A stretch of 26,530 nucleotides of DNA, from positions 1 to 26,530 of IMG/VR virus record IMGVR_UViG_3300045961_000165; one strand, given 5' to 3'. The DNA comes from a virus. The position numbers were made by a program, and so were the translations under genes. The stretch's first letter is position 1; each line of letters starts with the position of its first letter. The notes under the pieces were generated by a model. That model was not told where the DNA came from. It did not search any database and saw nothing but the letters and a program-made list of their open reading frames with translations. This document shows positions 5,694-13,498 of the stretch, one piece after another.

Positions 5694-7144
5694 AACAACC
5701 TACCAGACGAGCTCCCAAGAAAATTATTATCAGACTTCCAGCTCCTCATGCTGGAGGTCAAGAGCTATTCGCAAAGTGGAATCTCTTAAACCCAGATAGC
5801 CAAGTATTAATAGCTCCATGTGGAACTAAGGTAGGGAAAACATTTGGTTCTTCGTTATGGATGGTAACTGAAGCTTTAACGAATAAGGGTTTATACTGTG
5901 CTTGGATCGCTCCTACTCTTTTAAAGTGTCAGATAGCTTTTAGATATATAACTCGTATGCTTCCCCAGTTTGATTTTGTAAAGGTAGTTAAATCGAAAAT
6001 GGAGATACATATAGCAAATGGGACTATGATTAAATTTCTTCATGGCTCTGATGCTGAGACTGTTATTGAGGGCGAAAACGTTGATCGCTTCGTTATCGAT
6101 GAAGCAGGTAAGATTAAGCGTCAAGTCTGGTACTCACTCTTTACGACGATAACGCAGACCCGAGGTATTGGGATTATAACTGGGACACCTAGAGGTTATA
6201 CTTGGTATTATGATCTTTTCAAGAAAGCCCAGAATGGCGACCCATTTTTCGTATGGACTCAACTAGCAACTTCCACATCGCCTTATGTTAGTGCCTATGC
6301 GATTGAGTCAGCTGAACGTCTATTACCACCTCATTTGTTTGCTCAATACTACAAAGCTGAATTCATTAGTTCTGGATCGGTGTTTGGCGACTTAAGTCAG
6401 ATGTGGGATCACTCTATTAAGACTGAACAGAAGAGGTATTGGGTACATCCTAAGCCAGAGCAAAGAACTGGACTAGTAGTTCATGGGATAGACGTTGCTA
6501 AGAAAAAGGACTACACGGTTTTCTATAGTGTTAATGGTACGGGTAGGTTAGTTGGGTTTGTTCGTGTTCAGCATATGCCTTATACAGCACAAGCAGCTCT
6601 TGTTAAGCGGTATATTAAGAATTACTTTCCAGATGCTGAAAATTCTATCTTTTATGACTCGACTGGTGTAGGTGAAGCGTTCGGAGATATCTTAAACGAT
6701 AAAGATATCAATGCTACTATCGAACCAGTTATTTTCACCAATCAGTCTAAAGCCGACATGATTACAAAGTCGATGTTAGCTATTCAAACTGGGTGGCATA
6801 AAGCTCCGTTAATTCATTCTATTAACCATGAGTTTTCTACATACGAGTTAATTGTTTCTAAGAGTGGTAATTATCAATACTCAGCTCCAGAAGGTGAGAC
6901 TGACGATATTGTATCTGCTGCTATAATCGCTTTAAGTCATGCTTATTATATCGAGCGTGGAGACTCAGCTCTTGAGTTACTTCGTGAACACTTTAAAGGC
7001 GGTCCAACAGCTATTGAAATACTTAGTGCTTATGATCAAAGCAAAGAAGTTGACGATGAGCACGATATTAACGCTGATACATTTTTTAATAACGATGACC
7101 ACTTCTCAGATGAGACTTTCGATGAAGATCTTGACTCGATGTAG
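5690..7144 (+). CDS. terL: terminase large subunit (ATPase-nuclease)
   Basis: The protein has 484 residues and is the DNA-packaging motor. The ATPase domain has the Walker A-type loop APCGTKVGKT (about 43-52), Walker B with catalytic Glu in RFVIDEAG (about 133-140), and a coupling motif ITGTPRG (about 159-165). The C-terminal RNase H-like nuclease shows the expected acidic residues: HGIDVAKKKDYT (first Asp), SIFYDSTGVGEA (second) and EGETDDIVSA (third). The start is TTG at 5690, overlapping the preceding TGA and preceded by AAGG 8 nt upstream; the first internal Met comes after Walker A, so a non-ATG start is required. The C-terminal 40 residues are acidic (DDEHDINADTFFNNDDHF). The packaging strategy (cos, pac) cannot be told from this. 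Confidence 0.95.
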   Translation: MKQPTRRAPKKIIIRLPAPHAGGQELFAKWNLLNPDSQVLIAPCGTKVGKTFGSSLWMVTEALTNKGLYCAWIAPTLLKCQIAFRYITRMLPQFDFVKVVKSKMEIHIANGTMIKFLHGSDAETVIEGENVDRFVIDEAGKIKRQVWYSLFTTITQTRGIGIITGTPRGYTWYYDLFKKAQNGDPFFVWTQLATSTSPYVSAYAIESAERLLPPHLFAQYYKAEFISSGSVFGDLSQMWDHSIKTEQKRYWVHPKPEQRTGLVVHGIDVAKKKDYTVFYSVNGTGRLVGFVRVQHMPYTAQAALVKRYIKNYFPDAENSIFYDSTGVGEAFGDILNDKDINATIEPVIFTNQSKADMITKSMLAIQTGWHKAPLIHSINHEFSTYELIVSKSGNYQYSAPEGETDDIVSAAIIALSHAYYIERGDSALELLREHFKGGPTAIEILSAYDQSKEVDDEHDINADTFFNNDDHFSDETFDEDLDSM

Positions 7145-7214
7145 AGCGTTTAACGTTATTTATCAAATCTTAATCTAACCATGTAATATTCCAGAAATAC
7201 ACCTAAAATAAAAT

Positions 7215-7234
7215 ACGGCAAAATTTGCCGTTTT
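7215..7234 (+). terminator. rho-independent terminator after terL
   Basis: ACGGCAA at 7215-7221 pairs with TTGCCGT at 7225-7231 (7 bp, 3-nt loop), followed directly by TTTT. An A-run upstream (AAAATAAAAT) makes it potentially bidirectional. It lies 70 nt after the terL stop and 68 nt before the next start, so a separate promoter for the downstream gene probably lies between about 7235 and 7290. I could not identify a convincing -35/-10 pair there. Confidence 0.7.
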
Positions 7235-7301
7235 ACACATCGCTTTGAGTAGTTTAACTTTTTGAGATGTGATCACCATTAACATTTTAGGAGTTACTTT
7301 T

Positions 7302-7865
7302 ATGGCCACAGAACAGACTTTGGACACGATCAACAATGCGAACCTCAAGACGGTTGGCGAGGCAAATGCATGGTCTATCGCTCAAAAAGCGATGAACGAT
7401 GTATCCCACGCTAAACGTGTTGACTCGATTGCTGAGATCGCATTATCTAACCTGACAGCACATCAAGGGCGTATGTTACAGCTTAGTGAAATGGTTGTTG
7501 GTAAATTTGGTGAAAATGCTACAAGCTTTGATCCTATTGAAGCTATTTCTATCGCCAAAGGTTTCCGCGCTGAATCCGATTCCGCTTTAACATCAACTCT
7601 TGCTGCTTTATCGAGCGGACAAATTGGTGCAAAAGTCGCTATGACAACTCCTCCAGAAAGTGGAGTTACTCAGTTGTTTGCTCAGCTTAACGCTTTAAGC
7701 CAGCAAAACTCTCAAAACGTTAACAGCCAATCAGCTCAGACTCTGGCTGCTTTTAACGCTATGAATCAAACCAACCAATCTACAAATGCAGCGATGCTTG
7801 CTATTGCTCAAGTATTAGCCAAGGTTGCTGTAACCACTCCTCCTGAGACTGGCGTTTCAAAATAG
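7302..7865 (+). CDS. unknown protein with RebB (R-body)-like N-terminus and duplicated C-terminal motif
   Basis: I take the ATG at 7302, with AGGAG at 7289-7293, over a GTG at 7269 that lacks a site. The product has 187 residues. Residues 8-23 (DTINNANLKTVGEANA) match, position by position in my memory, the RebB/killing-trait consensus D-x-V-x-Q-x-N-V-K-V-x-G-E-A-P-A. The following helical region is Ala-rich with ALSNLTAHQ, again RebB-flavoured but with a shifted spacing. The C-terminal half is Asn/Gln/Ala-rich with an imperfect duplication: AKVAMTTPPESGV (110-122) and AKVAVTTPPETGV (173-185), 63 residues apart. It has its own upstream terminator and a strong ribosome binding site, suggesting independent, perhaps high, expression. 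Alternatives are a virion decoration or minor head protein, given its place between terL and portal. Function remains open. Confidence 0.75.
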   Translation: MATEQTLDTINNANLKTVGEANAWSIAQKAMNDVSHAKRVDSIAEIALSNLTAHQGRMLQLSEMVVGKFGENATSFDPIEAISIAKGFRAESDSALTSTLAALSSGQIGAKVAMTTPPESGVTQLFAQLNALSQQNSQNVNSQSAQTLAAFNAMNQTNQSTNAAMLAIAQVLAKVAVTTPPETGVSK

Positions 7866-7881
7866 CATTTAAAATTTCAAT

Positions 7882-7911
7882 GTGGTAAACGGTAATAAAG
7901 CCGTTTATCAC
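7882..7911 (+). terminator. intergenic hairpin (terminator-like or mRNA-processing)
   Basis: GTGGTAAACGG (7882-7892) pairs with CCGTTTATCAC (7901-7911): 11 bp with one G-T wobble and an 8-nt loop (TAATAAAG). There is no T-run after it, so classic intrinsic termination is doubtful. It may stabilise the upstream transcript or attenuate. It lies between the 187-residue gene and the small coiled-coil gene that starts 19 nt later. Confidence 0.5.
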
Positions 7912-7930
7912 CCTAATGAGGTCAACAAAC

Positions 7931-8161
7931 GTGGATTGGCAAACGATCGTGAAACAGCAAGAAGAACTAGAAAAATCATTTTCAGCATTAAGGATGATTT
8001 TCGAACAAGCTGAAAAAGATTTCAAAGCAAGATCTAATGTATTTATTGGCGCCATGGCACAACAACAAGCACAGGACGCACAACATCTAACAAAAATTCA
8101 TCAAGCCCTTATGCAAATTATTGAATCAAATAATTCTGTTAAACAAAACCAACCCAGCTAA
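7931..8161 (+). CDS. small coiled-coil protein
   Basis: I choose the GTG at 7931, which has GAGGT 8 nt upstream (7918-7922). The in-frame ATG at 7916 has no ribosome binding site, and its GAGG is part of this one. The product has 76 residues, nearly all predicted helix with heptad-like hydrophobics (QQEELEKSFSALRMIFEQAEKDF, then HLTKIHQALMQIIE) and a Gln-rich hinge (AMAQQQAQDAQ). There are no cysteines and no catalytic motif. Placement just before the portal gene fits a small head-assembly or scaffold-like helper, or a partner of the 187-residue protein upstream. Neither can be shown from sequence. Confidence 0.65.
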   Translation: MDWQTIVKQQEELEKSFSALRMIFEQAEKDFKARSNVFIGAMAQQQAQDAQHLTKIHQALMQIIESNNSVKQNQPS

Positions 8162-8230
8162 CCATTGCTTCATAAGAAAAATTAAGGTCATCGGGTAACA
8201 TATCCTTATTAATTTTTAGGGATATTACCA

Positions 8231-10540
8231 ATGTTTAATTTTTTAAAAAGCAAGTCTGAACCTGTAAATCTTCAACCTAAAGATGATTTCTCTGATTTTG
8301 GTGAGCTAAACGGAGCGTTTAAAAATGCTCGTGATGAAGTACTTGAAAATTTAACGAAGCAATTTGACTACACTCAATTTGATCCAACCAAGGACGATCA
8401 GTCTAATTACTTTGGTCTTGAGTTTGATATTCAAACAACCAGTAGCAGACTTAAGAGTCTTTACGTTAGAGAACCATGGGTCTATGCGTGTTCTGATCGT
8501 ATTGCTCGTAATGCTTCTAGTGTACCTCTTTTGATTGTAGATGCTAAGACTGAAGAACCACTTCCAAATCACCCCGCAAATGATATCGTTAATCAGGGTT
8601 CATCTTTTCAGGACGAGTTAACCAAGAGATGGGTTCAATTTCTTGATTTAATTTTAGCTGGTAATGCATTTCTCATAACTGATAAAGCTTATACTTATGG
8701 CTGTACCGTTCCAACTGAACTAGTAACGCTTCAAGCTAAAGTCGATCAGCAGTTTGAGGATATCTTAAAATACGGCCCTATCGATCACGCTAGTATTTTT
8801 GGTTATGGGACTAATGCTAACGTTGGAATGAAAGTACCTTTTCAACAACTAATTCATTTTAAGCTACCAAACCCATTCAATCCGTTTTATGGGTTATCTC
8901 CCTTTGCAGCAGCTTCTAGACCAGTTTTACTAGACAGATATAAAAATGAATTTGAGATGGCGTTTTATCACCGTGGAGCGTCTCATTCAGGAGTTATAGA
9001 AAACGATAACGAAATTGGCAAAGAGAAGATGAGAAGGCTTATTGCAAGCTTTGAGGCGCTATATACGGGTAAACGCAACTGGTGGCGCCCTATGTTCTTG
9101 CCAAAGGGCGCGAGATGGAAAGCGTCATCATTAACCATGTCTGAGATGCAGCACTTAGAAGGACTAAGAGAAAACAGACTAACACTCTTAGCAGTATTGG
9201 GAATGCCTCCTAGTCAAGTGGGATTAGTACAGGACGTAAATAGATCAACGTCAGAAGAGCAAGCAAAGATATTCTGGCAGAATACTATCATTCCACTAGT
9301 CAACTTCTATTGCGCTGGCTACAACAACTCATTCTTATTCAGATATCAATATGCTGGTGCGGTTAAAGTTATGCCAGATCTTGCAGGTATAACCGCACTA
9401 GAAGGATCTCTTGTTAGTAAGGGCGAAGCTGTAAATGCTTTGAAAGAAGTATTAACGATCAACGAGCTAAGAGTGGACGTATTAGGCTATGAAGAACTAC
9501 CGTCAAATGACCCCAGAGGAAATCTCTTTGTTAAAGAAATTACTCCAAACATTTTCGGACCCGAAATACCACAAACTCCAACGCCTGTTCCAGAAAAGAC
9601 AAGTACTAGTGGAGAAGGCGAAAGCACTGACGGAGCTTCAGAAAAAACTATAAATATTGCTAAAGAGAAAAGCATTGCTAAGACAGGAATAGTAGCAATA
9701 GAAAAAAGCTTTGGCGCTAAATTTATGGTCTATATGCGATCGTATGAAGAAAAGCTATTAGAGCAAACTATTTATGCTTTAGAAAATTATCGTAATGTTA
9801 ATGCTTATCTTTTAACTAAACAGCAAGAGCGTGTTGATCAATTTAAAGCTGAAGCACTGCCTATCCTTTTAAGCGCAATGGATAGGGGTTTTACTATGTC
9901 TATGCTTTCAACTAAGCGTATGACTGATGTATGCCATAAGGCTTCACAAGGCTATGAGTTTACACCTGAAGATGAGCAGGCTATAGCAGCCATTAAAGAA
10001 CGCACACGAGATAGACGGCGTAAAATTCTTGTCGATAGAGAAATCACTAAATTTTATGGTTGGGATGAAAACTACTCTGAAAGAATAATGAAGAAAATAG
10101 AGGCAGGTCTAGAAGCTGGCAAGACAAACGGCGAAATAGCTAAAGAGATAAAAGATGACATGGATAGTAAAGGCGGTGAGACTTATCGAGATCAAGCTTT
10201 TACGATAACTCGAACTGAAACACTTACGGCTGTATCTGAAGGCATTAAGTGGTCAACAGATGTGCTTAATACTTTGTTTACTGAAGTTAATAAAATCTGG
10301 CTACATGTAGGCGATTATGACACTAATGATGACGCAAGAGACGAACATCATGACTTTGAGCTATTAGGTGAAAAGCCCTCATCTTATGTTTATAAAAACC
10401 CAAAAACAAAGAATGAACTGTTATATCCAAGAGATCCTGCGGGTGGTGCTTCAGACGTAATTAATTGTCGTTGTAGTTTATCTAACGTTATTCCAAAGAC
10501 ATCCCATTCTAGGGCAAAACCAATACTTAATGAGGTTTAA
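8231..10540 (+). CDS. portal protein fused to MuF-type head morphogenesis domain
   Basis: The protein has 769 residues. The N-terminal part (about 60-440) is an HK97-type portal: YVREPWVYACSDRIARNASSVPL, then HPANDIVNQ, LILAGNAFLI, LIHFKLPNPFNPFYGLSPF, and SSLTMSEMQHLEG followed by LLAVLGMPPSQVG. This is the usual order for the ring protein through which DNA enters the head. A Pro/Thr/Ser/Glu-rich linker (about 441-475) joins it to a C-terminal helical region and a MuF domain with DTNDDARDEHHDFE (about 695-706) and VINCRCSL near 743-750, where MuF proteins have D.R..H and NCRC. Portal and MuF are usually adjacent genes, so the fusion guarantees 1:1 stoichiometry. AGGGA lies 9 nt before the ATG. 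The product is likely a head-vertex component; the MuF part may be injected or act in assembly. Confidence 0.9.
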   Translation: MFNFLKSKSEPVNLQPKDDFSDFGELNGAFKNARDEVLENLTKQFDYTQFDPTKDDQSNYFGLEFDIQTTSSRLKSLYVREPWVYACSDRIARNASSVPLLIVDAKTEEPLPNHPANDIVNQGSSFQDELTKRWVQFLDLILAGNAFLITDKAYTYGCTVPTELVTLQAKVDQQFEDILKYGPIDHASIFGYGTNANVGMKVPFQQLIHFKLPNPFNPFYGLSPFAAASRPVLLDRYKNEFEMAFYHRGASHSGVIENDNEIGKEKMRRLIASFEALYTGKRNWWRPMFLPKGARWKASSLTMSEMQHLEGLRENRLTLLAVLGMPPSQVGLVQDVNRSTSEEQAKIFWQNTIIPLVNFYCAGYNNSFLFRYQYAGAVKVMPDLAGITALEGSLVSKGEAVNALKEVLTINELRVDVLGYEELPSNDPRGNLFVKEITPNIFGPEIPQTPTPVPEKTSTSGEGESTDGASEKTINIAKEKSIAKTGIVAIEKSFGAKFMVYMRSYEEKLLEQTIYALENYRNVNAYLLTKQQERVDQFKAEALPILLSAMDRGFTMSMLSTKRMTDVCHKASQGYEFTPEDEQAIAAIKERTRDRRRKILVDREITKFYGWDENYSERIMKKIEAGLEAGKTNGEIAKEIKDDMDSKGGETYRDQAFTITRTETLTAVSEGIKWSTDVLNTLFTEVNKIWLHVGDYDTNDDARDEHHDFELLGEKPSSYVYKNPKTKNELLYPRDPAGGASDVINCRCSLSNVIPKTSHSRAKPILNEV

Positions 10541-10541
10541 C

Positions 10542-11792
10542 ATGGCGCTTACAATAGTGGGTAATGATGCTGATATAGCTCGTTACAAAGAGATTTTAAA
10601 AAGTAGAGGTATAAACATAAAGGGTACATCTAACGAGATCATCTATAAGGATCGACCTGAAGGCTATCGTATTCTATCAGGCCAGATAATGGGCTGCTCA
10701 TATGATAAGAGTTATTCAACTTCTGCAAAAGCAAAGGCTGACCCAGATGCTAAGCTATATATTCGTGGCATTGCTAATGCTCGCATTATTGATCGAATGG
10801 ACGAGATAGTAGAACCTGCTGGCGGTGATTTCAAGTTTTTCATGTCCGCTCCTATGCTTATGGCTGATCACTCTTATCAATGCTGTTCTGCTATAGGTCA
10901 AGTCATATCGCTTATGCCTGAATTTGATGGTCTTCACTTTGAAGCTTGGATTGGCGACCCATCTAATGGCCAGCTTACAGATAAGCAAAGGGAAGTAAGA
11001 TCACTAGTTGCCCAGGGTATCTTAAGAACAGTCTCAATTGGGTTTATTCCTAAAGAGATTAAAGCGCCAACATGGGACGTTGAAGGCAATCTTCAAACAC
11101 CAGCTTTGATAGTTAGATGGGAGATGCTTGAGTTATCAGTAGTACCAATACCATGTAATGCGGGTTCATTATTTGATATGAGATCAATAAATGAAGATAT
11201 TTCGTTAAACGCTACGGAAGCCCCTCAAGAAAAAACTTTGACCGAAATAGCTAAAGCCATTGAAAATGAGACCAAAGCCGACTCGACTGTTGTTCAGACG
11301 CTTATCTTTGACAAGAAGTTATTCACGATTGAACAAGCTAAGAAATGGGCTAGGGATCATGATTTCATTGATTCAAGTGTTGATGAAACAGCCGAAAGCA
11401 TAAGACTTAGGCAAAAGGATCCTGCTGATTTTATCGATGGAAGCTTTAGAACTATCGAACTAACAAAAGGCGTTAATGCCGTAATAGGTAGATTAAAGGA
11501 CGACATAGAGATGGAAAAAAAACTAGATGAATTGATTGAAGCGTTAAAAAGTCTTCATACAGGCATAGAGACGCTGGGAGTTAAGATCGATAAAGGCATG
11601 GAGATCAACACATCAATACTTGGACTCGTTGAAGCTAAAGCAAAGCCCATGGATGATGAAGAAGGCAAACCTTGTGATGAGACAGATGAAGAAGGTTGTA
11701 AGCCTAAAAAAGATGCAGATGAATTAGAGACAGTCAAAGCAGAGATAGCAGAAATAAAAAGCGTTCTAAAACTTATCATAGAAAAATTATAA
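10542..11792 (+). CDS. prohead protease with C-terminal coiled-coil (probable scaffold)
   Basis: The start is ATG 10542 with GAGG at 10532-10535. The ATG at 10530 would place that site inside the gene and has no site of its own. The product has 416 residues. The N-terminal 200 residues match HK97-family (S78) prohead proteases: MADHSYQ with His110, RTVSIGFIP with Ser165, and ELSVVPIPCNA after it. A middle region (KLFTIEQAKKWARDHDF followed by RQKDPADFIDGSFRTIEL, about 260-310) matches a domain often seen C-terminal in phage proteases. The last 90 residues are coiled-coil-like (KLDELIEALKSLHTGIETL; ELETVKAEIAEIKSVLKLI) around an acidic Cys-containing loop. No separate scaffold gene lies between this gene and the capsid gene, so the C-terminus may scaffold assembly before proteolysis. 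It starts 1 nt after the portal stop. Confidence 0.88.
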   Translation: MALTIVGNDADIARYKEILKSRGINIKGTSNEIIYKDRPEGYRILSGQIMGCSYDKSYSTSAKAKADPDAKLYIRGIANARIIDRMDEIVEPAGGDFKFFMSAPMLMADHSYQCCSAIGQVISLMPEFDGLHFEAWIGDPSNGQLTDKQREVRSLVAQGILRTVSIGFIPKEIKAPTWDVEGNLQTPALIVRWEMLELSVVPIPCNAGSLFDMRSINEDISLNATEAPQEKTLTEIAKAIENETKADSTVVQTLIFDKKLFTIEQAKKWARDHDFIDSSVDETAESIRLRQKDPADFIDGSFRTIELTKGVNAVIGRLKDDIEMEKKLDELIEALKSLHTGIETLGVKIDKGMEINTSILGLVEAKAKPMDDEEGKPCDETDEEGCKPKKDADELETVKAEIAEIKSVLKLIIEKL

Positions 11793-11808
11793 GAAAGGGT
11801 TCACGATC

Positions 11809-13140
11809 ATGAGTACTGAAAATCTAATGGACATTTTAAATAGCAAAACCGCACCAGCTCAAACTGGTAAGCCTGTTTTTGCTAACCACATTGAAAAATG
11901 TAAATATTTGGGAGCTACTACTCCTCATCAGATCATCGGTAAAGCAATCGATGAGATGGACAATCACACACCATCTATCCCTTTGAACTACGGTTCACGT
12001 AAATCAACTGGAATGTTAGGCGACGATAGCCGAATTGCTCTTTTAGCACTTAAGAAAGCAATTTCTAACGTTCAGATCCAAGCTCAGTTCAAAAGCCGAT
12101 GTGCTACTCCTAGCATTGAAGTTTACAAAAGCGTTCCAGAGTATGAGCGTGAGTTGATGCCTTTGTTGAAAGCTTTTGATATTGCAAGCTGGGGCAACTT
12201 TATCGACACTCTTCAGTCTAGATTTTACTTTGAGGAATATGAGATTCCATTCATGTTGGCTGATCAATTTGACTCAATGCCGATGAACAGCCCACTTATT
12301 CGAGTTCCTGGTGCTTTAGGCCGTCTGATGGGTCAATTAGAGACAGACGATGCAGACTTCACACCACAATATAACACTCAAGCTTCTTTCTTAGTTGAGT
12401 CCAAGAACAACGTTGTTCATTCTGTAATCACCAATGACCTGTTGGACGATTCAGCTCCTGCAATCATCGACAAGCTTCGTAAAGAAGTTGTTTGGGGTAT
12501 CGTTAGAGCATACGAGCGATCTATCCTTGACGGTGACACTTCTGTTGCCCATATGGACAGCGATGTTACCTCGGCTAAAGACTTTCGAAAAGCTTTCATG
12601 GGCTTGAGAAAAATAGCTTTAGCTAACAGCGCAAACGGTTCGATCTATGACCACTTGAATGATACAGCTTCTAAGGCTGTTTGGTCTGAGACTTTGAAGA
12701 AAATGGGAAAACAAGGGTTAGTTAAAGATGATCTTGTCTTTATCATACCTCCTACCATTTCTCATGATCTTGTAACTGGTGCTATCCCTGAATTGTTTAC
12801 AGCGTTTGCTTTCGGTGGATTGGCTTCTAACGTTACCGGTACCGTTCCTCCTGTGTTTGGTATCAAGAACATCGAGTCAGCTTATATGCGTGAAGACTTG
12901 GCTGCTACTGGCGTTCACTCGGGCGTAGCACTTGACGACACAAGAACCTATGTTCTTCTTGTTCAGAAAAGCCGTTGCTTAAACTGGGTACGTCAAGCTT
13001 CTAGAGTTTGGGCTTCTCCATCGTTGCCAAGCAGCGACAAGATGTTAATGTCTGGTAAAGCACGACATACTTTCTCTGTTATTCCACAGACATCAGTAGA
13101 AAAGAGTGTTGTTGCAGGTATCAACATTAAGTTGTCCTAA
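11809..13140 (+). CDS. major capsid protein (HK97-fold, probable)
   Basis: The protein has 443 residues and directly follows the prohead protease, the standard position of the major capsid gene. It has a helical N-terminal stretch (1-110) that may act as a scaffolding delta domain removed by the protease, then FYFEEYEIPFMLADQFDSMPMNSPLIRVP, a long helical middle (NDLLDDSAPAIIDKLRKEVV, AYERSILDGD), KDDLVFIIPPTISHDL and a beta-rich C-terminus (TYVLLVQKSRCLNWVRQASR), compatible with P- and A-domain order. Codons are visibly more uniform (GCT, GTT, CGT, AAC) than in the small upstream genes, as expected for a highly expressed gene. AAAGGG lies about 10 nt before the ATG, and a strong terminator follows. 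The identification rests on context plus general layout. Confidence 0.87.
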   Translation: MSTENLMDILNSKTAPAQTGKPVFANHIEKCKYLGATTPHQIIGKAIDEMDNHTPSIPLNYGSRKSTGMLGDDSRIALLALKKAISNVQIQAQFKSRCATPSIEVYKSVPEYERELMPLLKAFDIASWGNFIDTLQSRFYFEEYEIPFMLADQFDSMPMNSPLIRVPGALGRLMGQLETDDADFTPQYNTQASFLVESKNNVVHSVITNDLLDDSAPAIIDKLRKEVVWGIVRAYERSILDGDTSVAHMDSDVTSAKDFRKAFMGLRKIALANSANGSIYDHLNDTASKAVWSETLKKMGKQGLVKDDLVFIIPPTISHDLVTGAIPELFTAFAFGGLASNVTGTVPPVFGIKNIESAYMREDLAATGVHSGVALDDTRTYVLLVQKSRCLNWVRQASRVWASPSLPSSDKMLMSGKARHTFSVIPQTSVEKSVVAGINIKLS

Positions 13141-13162
13141 TTAGAGATAGTTTAGTTTCACT

Positions 13163-13200
13163 AAGCCCTATAGCTCGATTTGGGCTATAGGGCTTTTGTT
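13163..13200 (+). terminator. strong rho-independent terminator after the capsid gene
   Basis: AAGCCCTATAGC (13163-13174) pairs perfectly with GCTATAGGGCTT (13184-13195), a 12-bp stem with a 9-nt loop, followed by TTGTTT. The next gene starts only 14 nt after it (13214), leaving no room for a promoter, so downstream genes must be reached by read-through or from a promoter inside the capsid gene. This would lower connector gene expression relative to capsid. Confidence 0.88.
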
Positions 13201-13213
13201 TAAAAGGATGATT

Positions 13214-13498
13214 ATGAAAGCAAATGTATATGAAGTAATCCAGGACGCATTTTTGCCTTTCATAAATGTTTTCGTTAAAGAGGGTGATGAAATAATCATC
13301 AAAACTAGCTTTATTAAAAACATGCATGATTTTAGTAATGTATTAAAATTTAAAACTGAAGTTGATATTGAGTCACGACAAGCTTGCATAATAGCCAACA
13401 AGAAGCGTGACGGTGAAGTTATAGTACAACCAGAATTTCTCGAAGCTTTACCAAACAAATCGATGAACGGTAAACGCAAGAAGGTGAGGGTTAAATGA
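13214..13498 (+). CDS. hypothetical small protein after capsid
   Basis: The start is ATG 13214 with AAGGA at 13204-13208; an ATG at 13208 would overlap that site. The product has 94 residues: an N-terminal EVIQDAFLPFINVFVKEGDEIIIKTSF (helix plus strands), then FSNVLKFKTEVDI, and a basic C-terminus NKSMNGKRKKVRVK. The basic tail suggests contact with DNA or RNA, but no family is recognised. It overlaps the connector gene by 4 nt (ATGA). Phages often carry a small head protein or head-stabilising protein at this place; that is only positional inference. Confidence 0.68.
   Translation: MKANVYEVIQDAFLPFINVFVKEGDEIIIKTSFIKNMHDFSNVLKFKTEVDIESRQACIIANKKRDGEVIVQPEFLEALPNKSMNGKRKKVRVK

Noticed and set aside
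6939-7178. Plus-strand hydrophobic 79-codon frame inside the end of terL
   Set aside because: It overlaps the nuclease motif and acidic tail of terL in another frame, lacks a ribosome binding site, and its composition is that of a shifted frame.
7181-7189. TAATAT as a -10 promoter element after terL
   Set aside because: There is no matching -35 at 16-18 nt upstream, and it would sit before the terminator at 7215, so it could not drive the next gene effectively.
7269-7301. Upstream GTG start extending the 187-residue protein by 11 residues
   Set aside because: There is no ribosome binding site before 7269, while ATG 7302 has AGGAG at proper distance, which would otherwise lie inside the gene.
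13168-13479. Minus-strand frame of 103 codons opposite the gene after the capsid
   Set aside because: It would run into the capsid terminator hairpin and covers a well-supported plus-strand gene with a good start; no leftward unit exists here.
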